Below the pieces are notes generated by a model, which was not told the origin of the DNA, ran no database searches, and worked only from the letters and a program-made list of their open reading frames with translations. Shown here piece by piece: positions 8,812 through 16,249 of a stretch of 16,249 nucleotides of DNA. The stretch lies in assembly GCA_003554665.1 (NCBI GenBank), contig PWGY01000297.1, forward strand, positions 1-16,249, given 5' to 3'. This stretch comes from Bacteroidales bacterium (lineage in GTDB: Bacteria > Bacteroidota > Bacteroidia > Bacteroidales > UBA7960). Position 1 is the first letter of the stretch; every line of letters starts with the position of its first letter. Made by a program: the position numbers and the translations under genes.

Positions 8812-8844
8812 AAAAAACGGGGAGCGGACGGCTGGCCGCCCCCC
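8812..8844 (-). terminator. Strong rho-independent terminator between the lipoprotein and the DUF6850 gene
   Basis: Read on the minus strand, GGGGGGCGG (8844 to 8836) pairs with CCGCTCCCC (8827 to 8819) across an 8-base loop, giving 8 G-C pairs and one G-U pair. After one G it runs into six T (8817 to 8812). This is a textbook intrinsic terminator. It lies 25 bases after the lipoprotein stop and only 15 to 42 bases before the possible starts of the next same-strand gene. It should therefore end, or partly attenuate, transcription of the receptor-lipoprotein unit. Confidence 0.85.
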
Positions 8845-8869
8845 GGTATATCAATTCTTGTCAGTAAAC

Positions 8870-10060
8870 TCAATCCATTACGGAAGGAACTTCGCCTGGG
8901 GTAGGAATCACTCCGCCAATCCAGTCTTCACTGGAGTTATTGGTGTTACGCAATACGGCCTGTCCGTCAATTACATTTTCTACAACGCGGCGGATGCTAT
9001 GCCCCCTTCCTTCAGGGTTCCAGACATAACCGGCATCTACATCTGAAGGCAGCTGCTTATTCCGATCCTCTTCTTCAACCCACACAATATCAACGGCATC
9101 AATCACCCAGTCTTTGTGAACCATCAGCATCTGAAATCCAGCACCAGTAGTTGGATTTTGCATAAAGTTATCAGGGTCTTCCACAAAATCTTCATAATCA
9201 AGATCGGTGGGTAGCCTAAAGATCAATACAGCGGCTCCACGCACGTTAAGCACAGGTGCATTCATACCGGGTGATGTGGTATAGATCTCGATCAGGTTAG
9301 GAACCGCCGGGTTATCTGCACCGGAAAAGTTATCGGTGTGTGCTTCAAAGTCCGCATCGGATAAATCCACCGGTGAGTCCGGGTTATTTTCCTCAGACTG
9401 GTGATTAAAAGCGTTCATAGCAATAACAGCCGTAGACCTTGGTTCCAGCGGATAGTCATTTCCGTCCCCCGGAATCATCCATGTCTGAAAAGTAATCGGG
9501 ATACGGTCGAGCATCTCACCATCTTCATCTATCCACTGAGACGGATTATTGGGGTTTTGTCCGTGCATTCCATAACACAGACCATCCAGGTATATTACCT
9601 CGTCACTGTTGTTATAGATTTCAAGGTACTGATCCCCGTTATAATTGGTGCCTTCAGGGGTCAGGGAGCCGGCAAAGTAGACTTCACTGAAAACAAGCCC
9701 ACCCTCTTTGGCCATTACATTCAATTCCAGTTCAAAAAGATGTCCGTCTTCTTCCACCATCTCATTTTCAGAAATGGCATTAAAGCTAAAATCATCTGTT
9801 TCAAAGCTGGTGCTGATGTTATAGTTTCCACTTTCAACAGCAAATTCAGCAACTCCCTGCTCATTGGTTTCGCTGGTTGCATCAACCCCTGTAAGCATAT
9901 TGCTCATTGTTACGGGAATTCCGGAACGGGTATCATATTCAAACCCCTCCGGATAGGATACCTCCACGCTCACATCATACAAGGTTGCTCCATCGTCTTC
10001 GCAGGCATAAAAAGCAAATGCGAAAAGCGCTAAAAGACTCAATAAAAATTTAGATTTCAT
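8870..10060 (-). CDS. DUF4876-type lipoprotein, probable surface-exposed partner of the TonB receptor
   Basis: The protein has 396 residues, the usual length of DUF4876 proteins. The start at ATG 10058-10060 gives a lipoprotein signal peptide (MKSKFLLSLLALFAFAFYAC) with the lipidated Cys20. A longer frame starting at 10111 would overlap the upstream stop and spoil the signal. Cys is followed by EDD, which fits the acidic lipoprotein export signal that sends Bacteroidetes lipoproteins to the cell surface. Residues about 27-110 look like an Ig-like or carboxypeptidase-regulatory fold. Residues about 125-200 contain GDQYLEIYNNSDEVIYLDG, similar to lamin-tail-like domains. The C-terminal LPSDVDAGYVW and NTNNSSEDW motifs match what I recall of DUF4876. 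It follows the receptor gene after a 50-base gap, in the place SusD would occupy, but it is not SusD-like. Ligand binding is an inference. Confidence 0.85.
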   Translation of the reverse strand: MKSKFLLSLLALFAFAFYACEDDGATLYDVSVEVSYPEGFEYDTRSGIPVTMSNMLTGVDATSETNEQGVAEFAVESGNYNISTSFETDDFSFNAISENEMVEEDGHLFELELNVMAKEGGLVFSEVYFAGSLTPEGTNYNGDQYLEIYNNSDEVIYLDGLCYGMHGQNPNNPSQWIDEDGEMLDRIPITFQTWMIPGDGNDYPLEPRSTAVIAMNAFNHQSEENNPDSPVDLSDADFEAHTDNFSGADNPAVPNLIEIYTTSPGMNAPVLNVRGAAVLIFRLPTDLDYEDFVEDPDNFMQNPTTGAGFQMLMVHKDWVIDAVDIVWVEEEDRNKQLPSDVDAGYVWNPEGRGHSIRRVVENVIDGQAVLRNTNNSSEDWIGGVIPTPGEVPSVMD

Positions 10061-10110
10061 AGCATTTTGGTTTTGTTGGGTTAGTGGTATTAATAATTGA
10101 TCCATTATCA

Positions 10111-12975
10111 TTATATTCGAATGGTTACTTCTCCACTGAAGTAGATTCCCTGGTTTCTCCTGGTATAGTTGTCCACCCAGCCCCTGATCTTTTGCAAGGG
10201 CCGGTAATTGGTAATGTTGTTCACATTGAACGCAATGGTGGCTGATTCGGATATTTCCTTGGTTAGACGCATATTTAACTGAAAAACCGGATCATAACTC
10301 CGCGGAACAAAGCGATAATTGTTGCTGTGATGCCGGATCAGGTCAGCGTAAGGGCGAATATTGGCAAACTCAGGCTCCCATGGTATCACATTCCCGCTTA
10401 GATCCATTACAGCAACAGGGTTGTAATATTTTCTTTGGGTAACATCCCCATATACATCATCTGTGGGCTCATGGGTATAAACGATGGGATTCCCGTCTGC
10501 ATCTTCGTGGGTAAACTGGGTTTTCTCTATCCAGATCGTTTGCAAATTAAGTGAAACGACCATGGCAAGGGGACGGATATGTGTTACTGTCCGTAAATTA
10601 CTTACCAGACGCTGATTGATACGTCCGTCACGGCCTGCAGGATAAATCCCGACTACCTGATCTTCCACACTTTGAACTGAATTAAAATAATCTTCCGTAT
10701 CGCGCCGACGCTGATACATATAAGAACCACTAAAAAGAAAACTGGTATGCAATGGGTCATAACGACCAAAATCAAATTCAAATTCCAAACCGTATTTCTT
10801 TACTTCCATTGCATTTTCCGGGAATGAGTGATTTCTCATAATGGTATCCTGCCTGGAGGGTACATTTGTCATTTCACCGGATTCAGGATCCCGGAAAAAA
10901 ACACCCTCACCAGGGATAAACTCAGGAGCAAGTCCCGACTGTGAGAGTCGGTCGTAGCGGGTAAACTGAACCGGATAAAACACCCTCTGCATATCAAAGC
11001 CATCCTCCATATGCTCATAATAGCCGGTAAACTGCATATCCACATTACCCAATACCACATCCAGGCCAGCTTCAAATTTATTGTTAATAGCCTGTTTCAA
11101 ATCATAATTACGGGTATCTTCAACCACATGTGTTGTGATAACGGCCAGAGACTGAGGCGGATCATAATAGTTAAAGCTGTTTATGTCACTGTATGCCTTG
11201 TCGGGGTATAGGTGAGAAATTGTGGGCATCATGGAAAGTCTGCCGAACCCGAGTCTGATTCCTAAATCACTCAAGAGATCTTCCCGGTTCTGAAAAATAT
11301 GGTAACGAAGGTTTATTCTGGGATCCAGTGAAGTCAAACCTTCTCCGGAAGAAAATAAACCATCAGGCTGTGCATTCGTAAAACGTACCCCTGCGTTGAC
11401 TTCCATCGTTGTGGATCCGATCGGAACAGTTGCTTCCTCTGCAAAATAAAAAGCAACCCTTTCCAAAGCAGGAACATCATAAAAAGGTCTTGGTCTCACA
11501 CGGGATGTTCTTGTAGGATCCGGAGGGAGGTTGCGATCAAATATGGTGCCGTCCCCCTTATTTCCACTAAGCCTGTAATCTACCCCCGCACGAAGCGTGT
11601 GCTCGGTATCACCGACCTCAAATGAACGTGTGCCGCTCAGGCTGGCATTGAAATAATAAGGCCGCCCGTCAATCGTAACATCTGAATAGTAGCGTGGATG
11701 AATGTATGCGGCCTCATGCAAACCAGACCTGTCAGACAAAGAATTGGTCCGGATACTGGAGAATGACTGAAAGTCCACTTCTCTGGTCTCCTGTCGTTGA
11801 AGACTCCCGGAAACATTAAGGTTCAGGTTGGTCAAAAACAAACTGTTCAGCGCCCATCTACCTGTCATATTCATGCTTAAATTGCGATCATGGGTAGAAA
11901 ACTCCTCTTGCCTCAAACGATCCGGATCTTCCGAACTCAGGTTCCGGCTGTCATAATACCTTGCGGATAAAGAAAACCGAAGCGGTCGCTCACCCTGGAA
12001 AAAAGTATTGTTATAAGCGACATTACCACTAAGCCTGTTAAATGAACGATACGGTGTCCTGATATCTGAATGGTTCTGCAGAAAATCCAGATCCATATTG
12101 AGGGTGCCACCGGTAGCACCGGAGAAGTTCAACCCTTTTCCCAGATAAACCTGTTTTACGTTCGGGTCGGCTTTTGCCCTAACGGTTAACGGAGTTTCTC
12201 CACTTATTGTGTTGATCCTGACTACTCCGCTTAATGCATCACCCTCCTCAACTCCAGGAATTCCCTGTACAACTTCAATGGATTCGATATTATCCACCGA
12301 AAATTGCCGCATGTCCGCACCTTGCATAGCCGTTGACTGAAAAGCAGAACCATCGCTAACCGAAGTACTGAGCATCTGCATATTGGCTTCATTGGATATG
12401 GGAGCCCCATCGATTCGGAGACCTGTACCAAGACTTGCCATCGCACTTGGCCTGCGGTCACCGGCAGAACCTGTAATTTCACGTATTCCCAGCTGACTGA
12501 CGCCCGACAGATCCGGGTTGGATGAAACCTGACCGGGAAGAAGTTGCATAATTTCTGTAATATCCGATGCCTGAATGTGTTCAATGGCCTCTCTGCCAAT
12601 GACGGAAGAAGAGGCTATTCCACTCCCCCTTCTTGCAGTAACTTCTACTTCTCCAAGGGCAAGGGACCTGGGAGTCATCTCCAGATCCACCACGCCTTCA
12701 AGCGGTACAGTGATCTCCTTTTCCAGCGTTCTATAGCCAAGGCACTTTACGGTAATAACATGCGTACCAGCAGGTACGTTTTTTAGCTCATAAACCCCAT
12801 CCAGATCTGTTGCCGTCCATATATTTTCTTCATCTATCCCGACAGCAACCATGGGCATAGGTTCTCCGTCTGAAGCATCGGTAACAGTTCCTTTTATATT
12901 CTGGGCCTCCTGCGCAGTTGCAGAAATAATCAGCAAGAATAGAAATTTGAGTGCAAGAATAGACTTCTTTAACAT
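10111..12975 (-). CDS. TonB-dependent outer-membrane receptor with N-terminal CarboxypepD_reg-like domain
   Basis: This 954-residue active-transport channel of the outer membrane would be driven by the TonB-ExbBD complex. A signal peptide (about 1-21, ending ISATAQ) is followed by a CarboxypepD_reg-like domain (about 25-105, GTVTDASDGEPMPMVAV, TDLDGVYEL and GYRTLEKEI). A TonB-box-like stretch LGEVEVTARR lies at about 107-116. The plug domain (about 118-260) includes LLPGQV, RIDGAPISN, DNIESIEVVQGIPGVEEGD and LSGVVRINT. The 22-strand barrel fills the rest and ends in SGEVTIRI. The barrel holds repeated Arg/Tyr-rich loops. The gene lies 148 bases after the S46 peptidase stop and 50 bases before the DUF4876 lipoprotein. 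No SusD gene is present, so it is not a canonical glycan-uptake pair. The substrate cannot be told from sequence; peptide, metal chelate or other small ligands are all possible. Confidence 0.95.
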   Translation of the reverse strand: MLKKSILALKFLFLLIISATAQEAQNIKGTVTDASDGEPMPMVAVGIDEENIWTATDLDGVYELKNVPAGTHVITVKCLGYRTLEKEITVPLEGVVDLEMTPRSLALGEVEVTARRGSGIASSSVIGREAIEHIQASDITEIMQLLPGQVSSNPDLSGVSQLGIREITGSAGDRRPSAMASLGTGLRIDGAPISNEANMQMLSTSVSDGSAFQSTAMQGADMRQFSVDNIESIEVVQGIPGVEEGDALSGVVRINTISGETPLTVRAKADPNVKQVYLGKGLNFSGATGGTLNMDLDFLQNHSDIRTPYRSFNRLSGNVAYNNTFFQGERPLRFSLSARYYDSRNLSSEDPDRLRQEEFSTHDRNLSMNMTGRWALNSLFLTNLNLNVSGSLQRQETREVDFQSFSSIRTNSLSDRSGLHEAAYIHPRYYSDVTIDGRPYYFNASLSGTRSFEVGDTEHTLRAGVDYRLSGNKGDGTIFDRNLPPDPTRTSRVRPRPFYDVPALERVAFYFAEEATVPIGSTTMEVNAGVRFTNAQPDGLFSSGEGLTSLDPRINLRYHIFQNREDLLSDLGIRLGFGRLSMMPTISHLYPDKAYSDINSFNYYDPPQSLAVITTHVVEDTRNYDLKQAINNKFEAGLDVVLGNVDMQFTGYYEHMEDGFDMQRVFYPVQFTRYDRLSQSGLAPEFIPGEGVFFRDPESGEMTNVPSRQDTIMRNHSFPENAMEVKKYGLEFEFDFGRYDPLHTSFLFSGSYMYQRRRDTEDYFNSVQSVEDQVVGIYPAGRDGRINQRLVSNLRTVTHIRPLAMVVSLNLQTIWIEKTQFTHEDADGNPIVYTHEPTDDVYGDVTQRKYYNPVAVMDLSGNVIPWEPEFANIRPYADLIRHHSNNYRFVPRSYDPVFQLNMRLTKEISESATIAFNVNNITNYRPLQKIRGWVDNYTRRNQGIYFSGEVTIRI

Positions 12976-13025
12976 TTTGTCTGATTAAAACGAGTTGTTT
13001 GTAGATGAGCCAAAAAGCTGTTTTT

Positions 13026-13055
13026 CAAATACTTTCATTAATATTGAATTACAAT
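13026..13055 (-). promoter_or_regulatory. Weak candidate promoter for the TonB receptor and lipoprotein genes
   Basis: On the minus strand, ATTG (13055 to 13052) and TATTTG (13031 to 13026) are separated by 20 bases. This roughly matches the Bacteroidetes -33 TTTG and -7 TAnnTTTG elements, though the -7 lacks the two variable bases. The leader would be about 45 bases. The whole 148-base gap 12976-13123 is AT-rich, with an A/T run at 13061-13075, and shows no convincing terminator after the S46 gene. Either a promoter here or readthrough could drive the receptor. Confidence 0.3.
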
Positions 13056-13123
13056 TATAAAGAAAAAAAATTAATTTCTGATGGCTTTCCGCCCCTTTAA
13101 CAAAGTATTAACGCTTAAAAAAA

Positions 13124-15301
13124 TTATAAACCAACGATACTGAGCTCCTGCATTATATGCGAAGAACCGGCAAGCTTATCGGTAATGAACAACACATACC
13201 TGATATCCACATTGATTGCCCTGCTTTGTTCAGGTAAAAACACCACATCTGCGGCCAAAGACTCCCAGTTTCCACAAAAGGCCACTCCAACTAATTTCCC
13301 GTCATGATCAACCACAGGACTGCCGGAGTTTCCTCCGGTGATGTCATTGTTTGTGATGAAGTTAACTGGCATCCTGTCATTCCCATATTTCCCAAACCGG
13401 GCTTTATTATACAGTTCCACCAGTTTTTCCGGAACCCTGAAATCCGAATCGTCGGGGTCACGTTTCTCAATAACACCGCCCAGGTAGGTTTTATAACCTT
13501 TGTATACCGCATCTTGGGGCGAATAGCCCAACACATTTCCGTAAGTCATACGCATAGTAAAATTGGCATCCGGATACATGGGTTTGCCATCGTATTTTTC
13601 ACGAAGCGCCTTCATATACATCCGGGATCCTTCACGCTCACCCTCAGATAAATCGTTGTTGATGTTCCGTAACTCAATTGCTTTTTCATAAATACTCACA
13701 GAGTACCGTATCAGCAAATCATCGCTGATATCTGTCAGGTCGGGATTAAAGCAAAAGTCTGCCAGCCGGTCCGGGCAGGTGAAAACAGAGTTCTGGAAAA
13801 GGGCTTCGGCAAATAATGAATAATCCCCTCCAAATTCCTCATCAGCGTATTGAAAAATCTCTGGAAGGTGGTGGGCAGGCAATTTATCACGAACCAGATT
13901 CATCATTTTGGCAACCACGCGTTGGTCAACGGACTTACTGTAATCCTGGAAAAAATTTTTTTGCCGATCATAAAATCCTTCACTGGCCTCCAGCAATTCA
14001 TTCCTGCTCATATCTTCACTCAGGTTACGCAAAAAAACATTGGCCCGTATTCCCGCCACATAAATTTCTGTTCCCATCAACAGCGCTTCATTCAACAAAT
14101 GGTGGGCATAGGCGGTTTCACGCTTTTCTTCTACTGATTGCCGTATCATTTCCAAAACACCCCCAAATTTTTCATAGCGGTCAGGACATTCGCGCACCCA
14201 TTCCATAAACTCTTTCTCCTCAGCTTGCTTCATAGCTGGCACATCATGCCTTTCCAATTGCTCCAACTGCCCTTTGGATAGCTGCATACCATTGGCTGAA
14301 TTAAAATATTTGGAAGCATATTTGATCCGGACTTCATCATCATTCCGCATTGCTTCCCGGATAATATCAAGTCGTCTGGATCGTGCAGCAATACGGCCAG
14401 GATGAGTCACCTTCATCTGGTCCTCTATCTGTGAAGATGTAAGGTAGCGTTGAGAGCTTCCGGGATAGCCCATAACCATTGCAAAATCAGACTCACTGAC
14501 CCCACCGGCTTCAATTTCAAGGTAACGGTCGGCTTCAAGGGGTACATTATCTTTCGAATAATCGGCAGGCCGGCCATCCTGATCGGCATACACCCTGATA
14601 AAACCGAAGTCTCCTGTATGCCTTGGCCATCTGAAATTATCCTGAAGACCACCAAACTTACCTACAGATGAGGGCGGGAATCCTGCAAAGCGGATGTCAG
14701 TAAAAACCTCATATACATACAGATAGTATTTATCACCCCGGAAATGGTTAGAAAGAAAACCCTGATAACCGTTGTCTTTTGTGTAGGCCGAGGAAATATC
14801 TCTGCCAATGGCACGCATGGAAACAGGGTCGCCCTGTTCCTCACGGGTTCGGACTTCCAGCTGAACCTCCTCGGTAACATCAAGGATTTTCTTAAGGAAA
14901 GTCACCGTTAAACCTTCCGCCGGAATCTCATCATCAAGCGATGAGGCCCAGAAACCTTCTTTCAGGTAATCATTATCTGTTGTACTTATTCTTTGAATAT
15001 GGTCATAAATCACATGATGGTTGGTCAGAACCAGCCCCTGAGGTGAAACCACTGAACCTGAACCCACATTTCCCACATTAACGACCGCATCACTCAGGCT
15101 GCTTTTTTTGTTACTAAAAATTTCTTCAGCCGTAATCCTGCCTCCAAGTGACTGAATTTTCTCTATATTATAATTGTCGATTTTGGGTAGCAGCCACATA
15201 CCCTCATCAGCCCGGGAAAAATTATGAATTAATAAAAAAGCCAGAAGAACAAAGAAGGTAGGGTTCTCTGCCCTCATTATACGATTGGTGGGTATCATCA
15301 T
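13124..15301 (-). CDS. S46 family serine peptidase (DPP7/DPP11-like), divergent substrate-amine site
   Basis: This 725-residue exported peptidase belongs to a family that releases dipeptides in the periplasm of Bacteroidetes. The signal peptide begins at Met1 or better at Met9 (codon 15275-15277) and cleavage after FSRA leaves DEGMWLLP, the typical S46 mature start. The chymotrypsin-like triad is His96 (TNHHV), Asp231 (WPRHTGDF) and Ser659 (TGGNSGSPV). The spacing is close to the structurally known DAP BII (86/224/657, from memory). Gly677 lies 18 residues after the Ser, the position that is Gly in DPP7-type and Arg in DPP11-type enzymes, so hydrophobic P1 preference would be predicted. The preceding residue is Cys676 instead of the usual Asp that holds the substrate amino group; Phe223 replaces a conserved Trp and Val97 replaces the Cys after HH. 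The gene follows the porin gene by 19 bases and may be cotranscribed with it. Confidence 0.92.
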   Translation of the reverse strand: MMIPTNRIMRAENPTFFVLLAFLLIHNFSRADEGMWLLPKIDNYNIEKIQSLGGRITAEEIFSNKKSSLSDAVVNVGNVGSGSVVSPQGLVLTNHHVIYDHIQRISTTDNDYLKEGFWASSLDDEIPAEGLTVTFLKKILDVTEEVQLEVRTREEQGDPVSMRAIGRDISSAYTKDNGYQGFLSNHFRGDKYYLYVYEVFTDIRFAGFPPSSVGKFGGLQDNFRWPRHTGDFGFIRVYADQDGRPADYSKDNVPLEADRYLEIEAGGVSESDFAMVMGYPGSSQRYLTSSQIEDQMKVTHPGRIAARSRRLDIIREAMRNDDEVRIKYASKYFNSANGMQLSKGQLEQLERHDVPAMKQAEEKEFMEWVRECPDRYEKFGGVLEMIRQSVEEKRETAYAHHLLNEALLMGTEIYVAGIRANVFLRNLSEDMSRNELLEASEGFYDRQKNFFQDYSKSVDQRVVAKMMNLVRDKLPAHHLPEIFQYADEEFGGDYSLFAEALFQNSVFTCPDRLADFCFNPDLTDISDDLLIRYSVSIYEKAIELRNINNDLSEGEREGSRMYMKALREKYDGKPMYPDANFTMRMTYGNVLGYSPQDAVYKGYKTYLGGVIEKRDPDDSDFRVPEKLVELYNKARFGKYGNDRMPVNFITNNDITGGNSGSPVVDHDGKLVGVAFCGNWESLAADVVFLPEQSRAINVDIRYVLFITDKLAGSSHIMQELSIVGL

Positions 15302-15320
15302 TTACTGAATTAATTTTTCG

Positions 15321-16249
15321 TTAAAGATCAATAAAAAAAGTCCATTTCGCCAACACCATATTATCATAAAAATCACTATTGGAAAAGTGATTATACTCAA
15401 GCCTCAGGCGGTGATTATAGATCGGAAAATAGGAAAACCCGATGGTGTAAACCTTTTCCTTTTTAAAGCCTTTAACCGGATTTTCAAAATCGGGCAATTC
15501 AAGTTGCTGGTACATGATGCTGCTGCTGAACTTATCATTATGGTCCAGAATCAGGAATGCATAGCCGCCAAATAGATTGTCATCTGAGATCTTACGATTA
15601 ACCCACTCGGTTTGAAAAAAAACAGTACGTTCTCCGGGTGTATCCCAAAGTGCGTTAACGCCACCACCCCAGGCATTCAACCCCATTCCTTCATTCAGGG
15701 TTTCGTTCCAAAGGCCGTTTGCAGGCATATATTTTATCAGGGGGTGATCATTCTCCTGGTGGTCAAAATAACCAAAACCCCTGACCCCCATATCGAAGTT
15801 ACCCATGTCAAAAGCAAAATCCACAGTGGAAGTAAAGACAGTATGCTCCGAATCATAACCGGTTTTTGCCGCTTCAAACAGCAAGGCGGTTCTGGTTCTT
15901 CCGGCATCCCTGAACCATTTCAAACTCGCACCATCCATTGCCAATCCGTGATTATCCCCCCAGTATTCAGTAAAAATCCTTGGTTTCATATTAAATTGGA
16001 AATCGGCCAGGTGCAGCTGGTTGGCATAACTGACCACGGAGAACATACGGCCGGCCGTAAACTCCATACTTGCAAACTCCGGTTTCCAGGTGATAAAAAA
16101 TTCTTCCACTTCAAGTTCAATGTCATAATCCGGGTTTTCCTTGCGGATGCGGGCGGGTTGATTTAGGTAATCATGCCATACCGAAGAGTCGAAATGAAGT
16201 GCCCCGAAAAAAGTTAAGCGATCACTAAGCTGGCCATCCAGATCCACCA
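15321..16249 (-). CDS. Outer-membrane porin-like beta-barrel protein, C-terminal part (5' end outside window)
   Basis: The frame is open to the window edge; the GTG-reading codon at 16245-16247 is internal, so this is the last 309 codons of a longer protein. It consists of short alternating beta-strands rich in Trp, Tyr, Phe and acidic residues, ending in WTFFIDL, as expected for an outer-membrane barrel. The stretch FTAGRMFSVVSYANQLHLAD followed by FTEYWGDNHGLAMDGASLKW resembles the GR...N..H...G.DG..L.W pattern seen in phosphate-selective-porin-like and metal-regulated outer-membrane proteins, but I cannot name a family. No plug or TonB box is visible in this part. Its stop lies 19 bases before the first possible S46 start, suggesting a shared transcript. 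Function is unassigned. Confidence 0.65.
   Translation of the reverse strand, partial: VDLDGQLSDRLTFFGALHFDSSVWHDYLNQPARIRKENPDYDIELEVEEFFITWKPEFASMEFTAGRMFSVVSYANQLHLADFQFNMKPRIFTEYWGDNHGLAMDGASLKWFRDAGRTRTALLFEAAKTGYDSEHTVFTSTVDFAFDMGNFDMGVRGFGYFDHQENDHPLIKYMPANGLWNETLNEGMGLNAWGGGVNALWDTPGERTVFFQTEWVNRKISDDNLFGGYAFLILDHNDKFSSSIMYQQLELPDFENPVKGFKKEKVYTIGFSYFPIYNHRLRLEYNHFSNSDFYDNMVLAKWTFFIDL

Noticed and set aside
9401..10033. 210-codon open frame on the plus strand
   Set aside because: It is entirely antisense to the DUF4876 lipoprotein gene, whose signal peptide, domains and stop are coherent; the plus-strand translation is low-complexity Ile/His/Phe-rich with no motif.
10061..10111. Longer start for the lipoprotein at 10111
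   Set aside because: It would overlap the receptor stop, add 17 polar residues ahead of the hydrophobic core and abolish a normal lipoprotein signal; the ATG at 10060 gives a clean lipobox.
10111..12975. Classical SusC/SusD glycan-utilisation locus
   Set aside because: No SusD-like lipoprotein, glycoside hydrolase or SusR/ECF regulator is in the window, and the receptor's partner is of another family.
13040..13075. Possible hairpin terminator after the S46 gene in the AT-rich gap
   Set aside because: Only 4-bp or shorter complementary arms could be found by eye, with no following T tract at the right distance.
15612..16166. 184-codon open frame on the plus strand
   Set aside because: It lies opposite the porin-like gene, which shows the strand pattern of a real barrel; the plus-strand product looks like a chance frame.

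Overview
The window looks like chromosomal DNA from a Bacteroidota bacterium with moderate GC content. It is probably a free-living or marine, protein-degrading member of the Bacteroidia, but that placement is an inference. The evidence is a TonB-dependent receptor with an N-terminal CarboxypepD_reg-like extension, a lipoprotein with an acidic Cys+2 stretch, a two-component pair of the Bacteroidetes RprX/RprY type, an S46 dipeptidyl peptidase, and few Shine-Dalgarno-like sites. The genes are densely packed, no gene-free stretch exceeds about 190 bases, and I saw no tRNA, rRNA, insertion sequence, integrase or CRISPR array.

Layout, left to right. (1) 1-1962, plus strand: the C-terminal 653 codons of an S9 dipeptidyl peptidase IV-type enzyme, its start lying outside the window. 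It converges on (2) 2090-5011, minus strand: a two-domain M16 zinc peptidase. A perfect 14-bp hairpin between the two stop codons is a probable bidirectional terminator. (3) 5199-7186, plus strand: a sensor histidine kinase and its OmpR-type response regulator, divergent from the M16 gene across a 187-base region with a perfect 8-1-8 palindrome. (4) 7183-16249, minus strand, read right to left: a partial outer-membrane porin-like beta-barrel, an S46 peptidase, a TonB-dependent receptor, a DUF4876-type surface lipoprotein and a DUF6850-type outer-membrane barrel. The response regulator and the DUF6850 gene converge and share the same TTAA for their stop codons.

How the genes may work together. 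S9, M16 and S46 enzymes are all periplasmic or outer-surface peptidases, so the region has a peptide-catabolism theme. The receptor, lipoprotein and barrel trio resembles a SusCD-like uptake module but has no SusD, and its substrate is unknown to me. This trio is the best candidate here for an undescribed system. A strong GC-rich terminator hairpin sits between the lipoprotein and the DUF6850 barrel, which implies separate or attenuated expression of the last gene. The S46 peptidase keeps its catalytic triad, but at the position that normally holds the Asp binding the substrate amino group it has Cys, so its dipeptidyl-peptidase activity should not be assumed.
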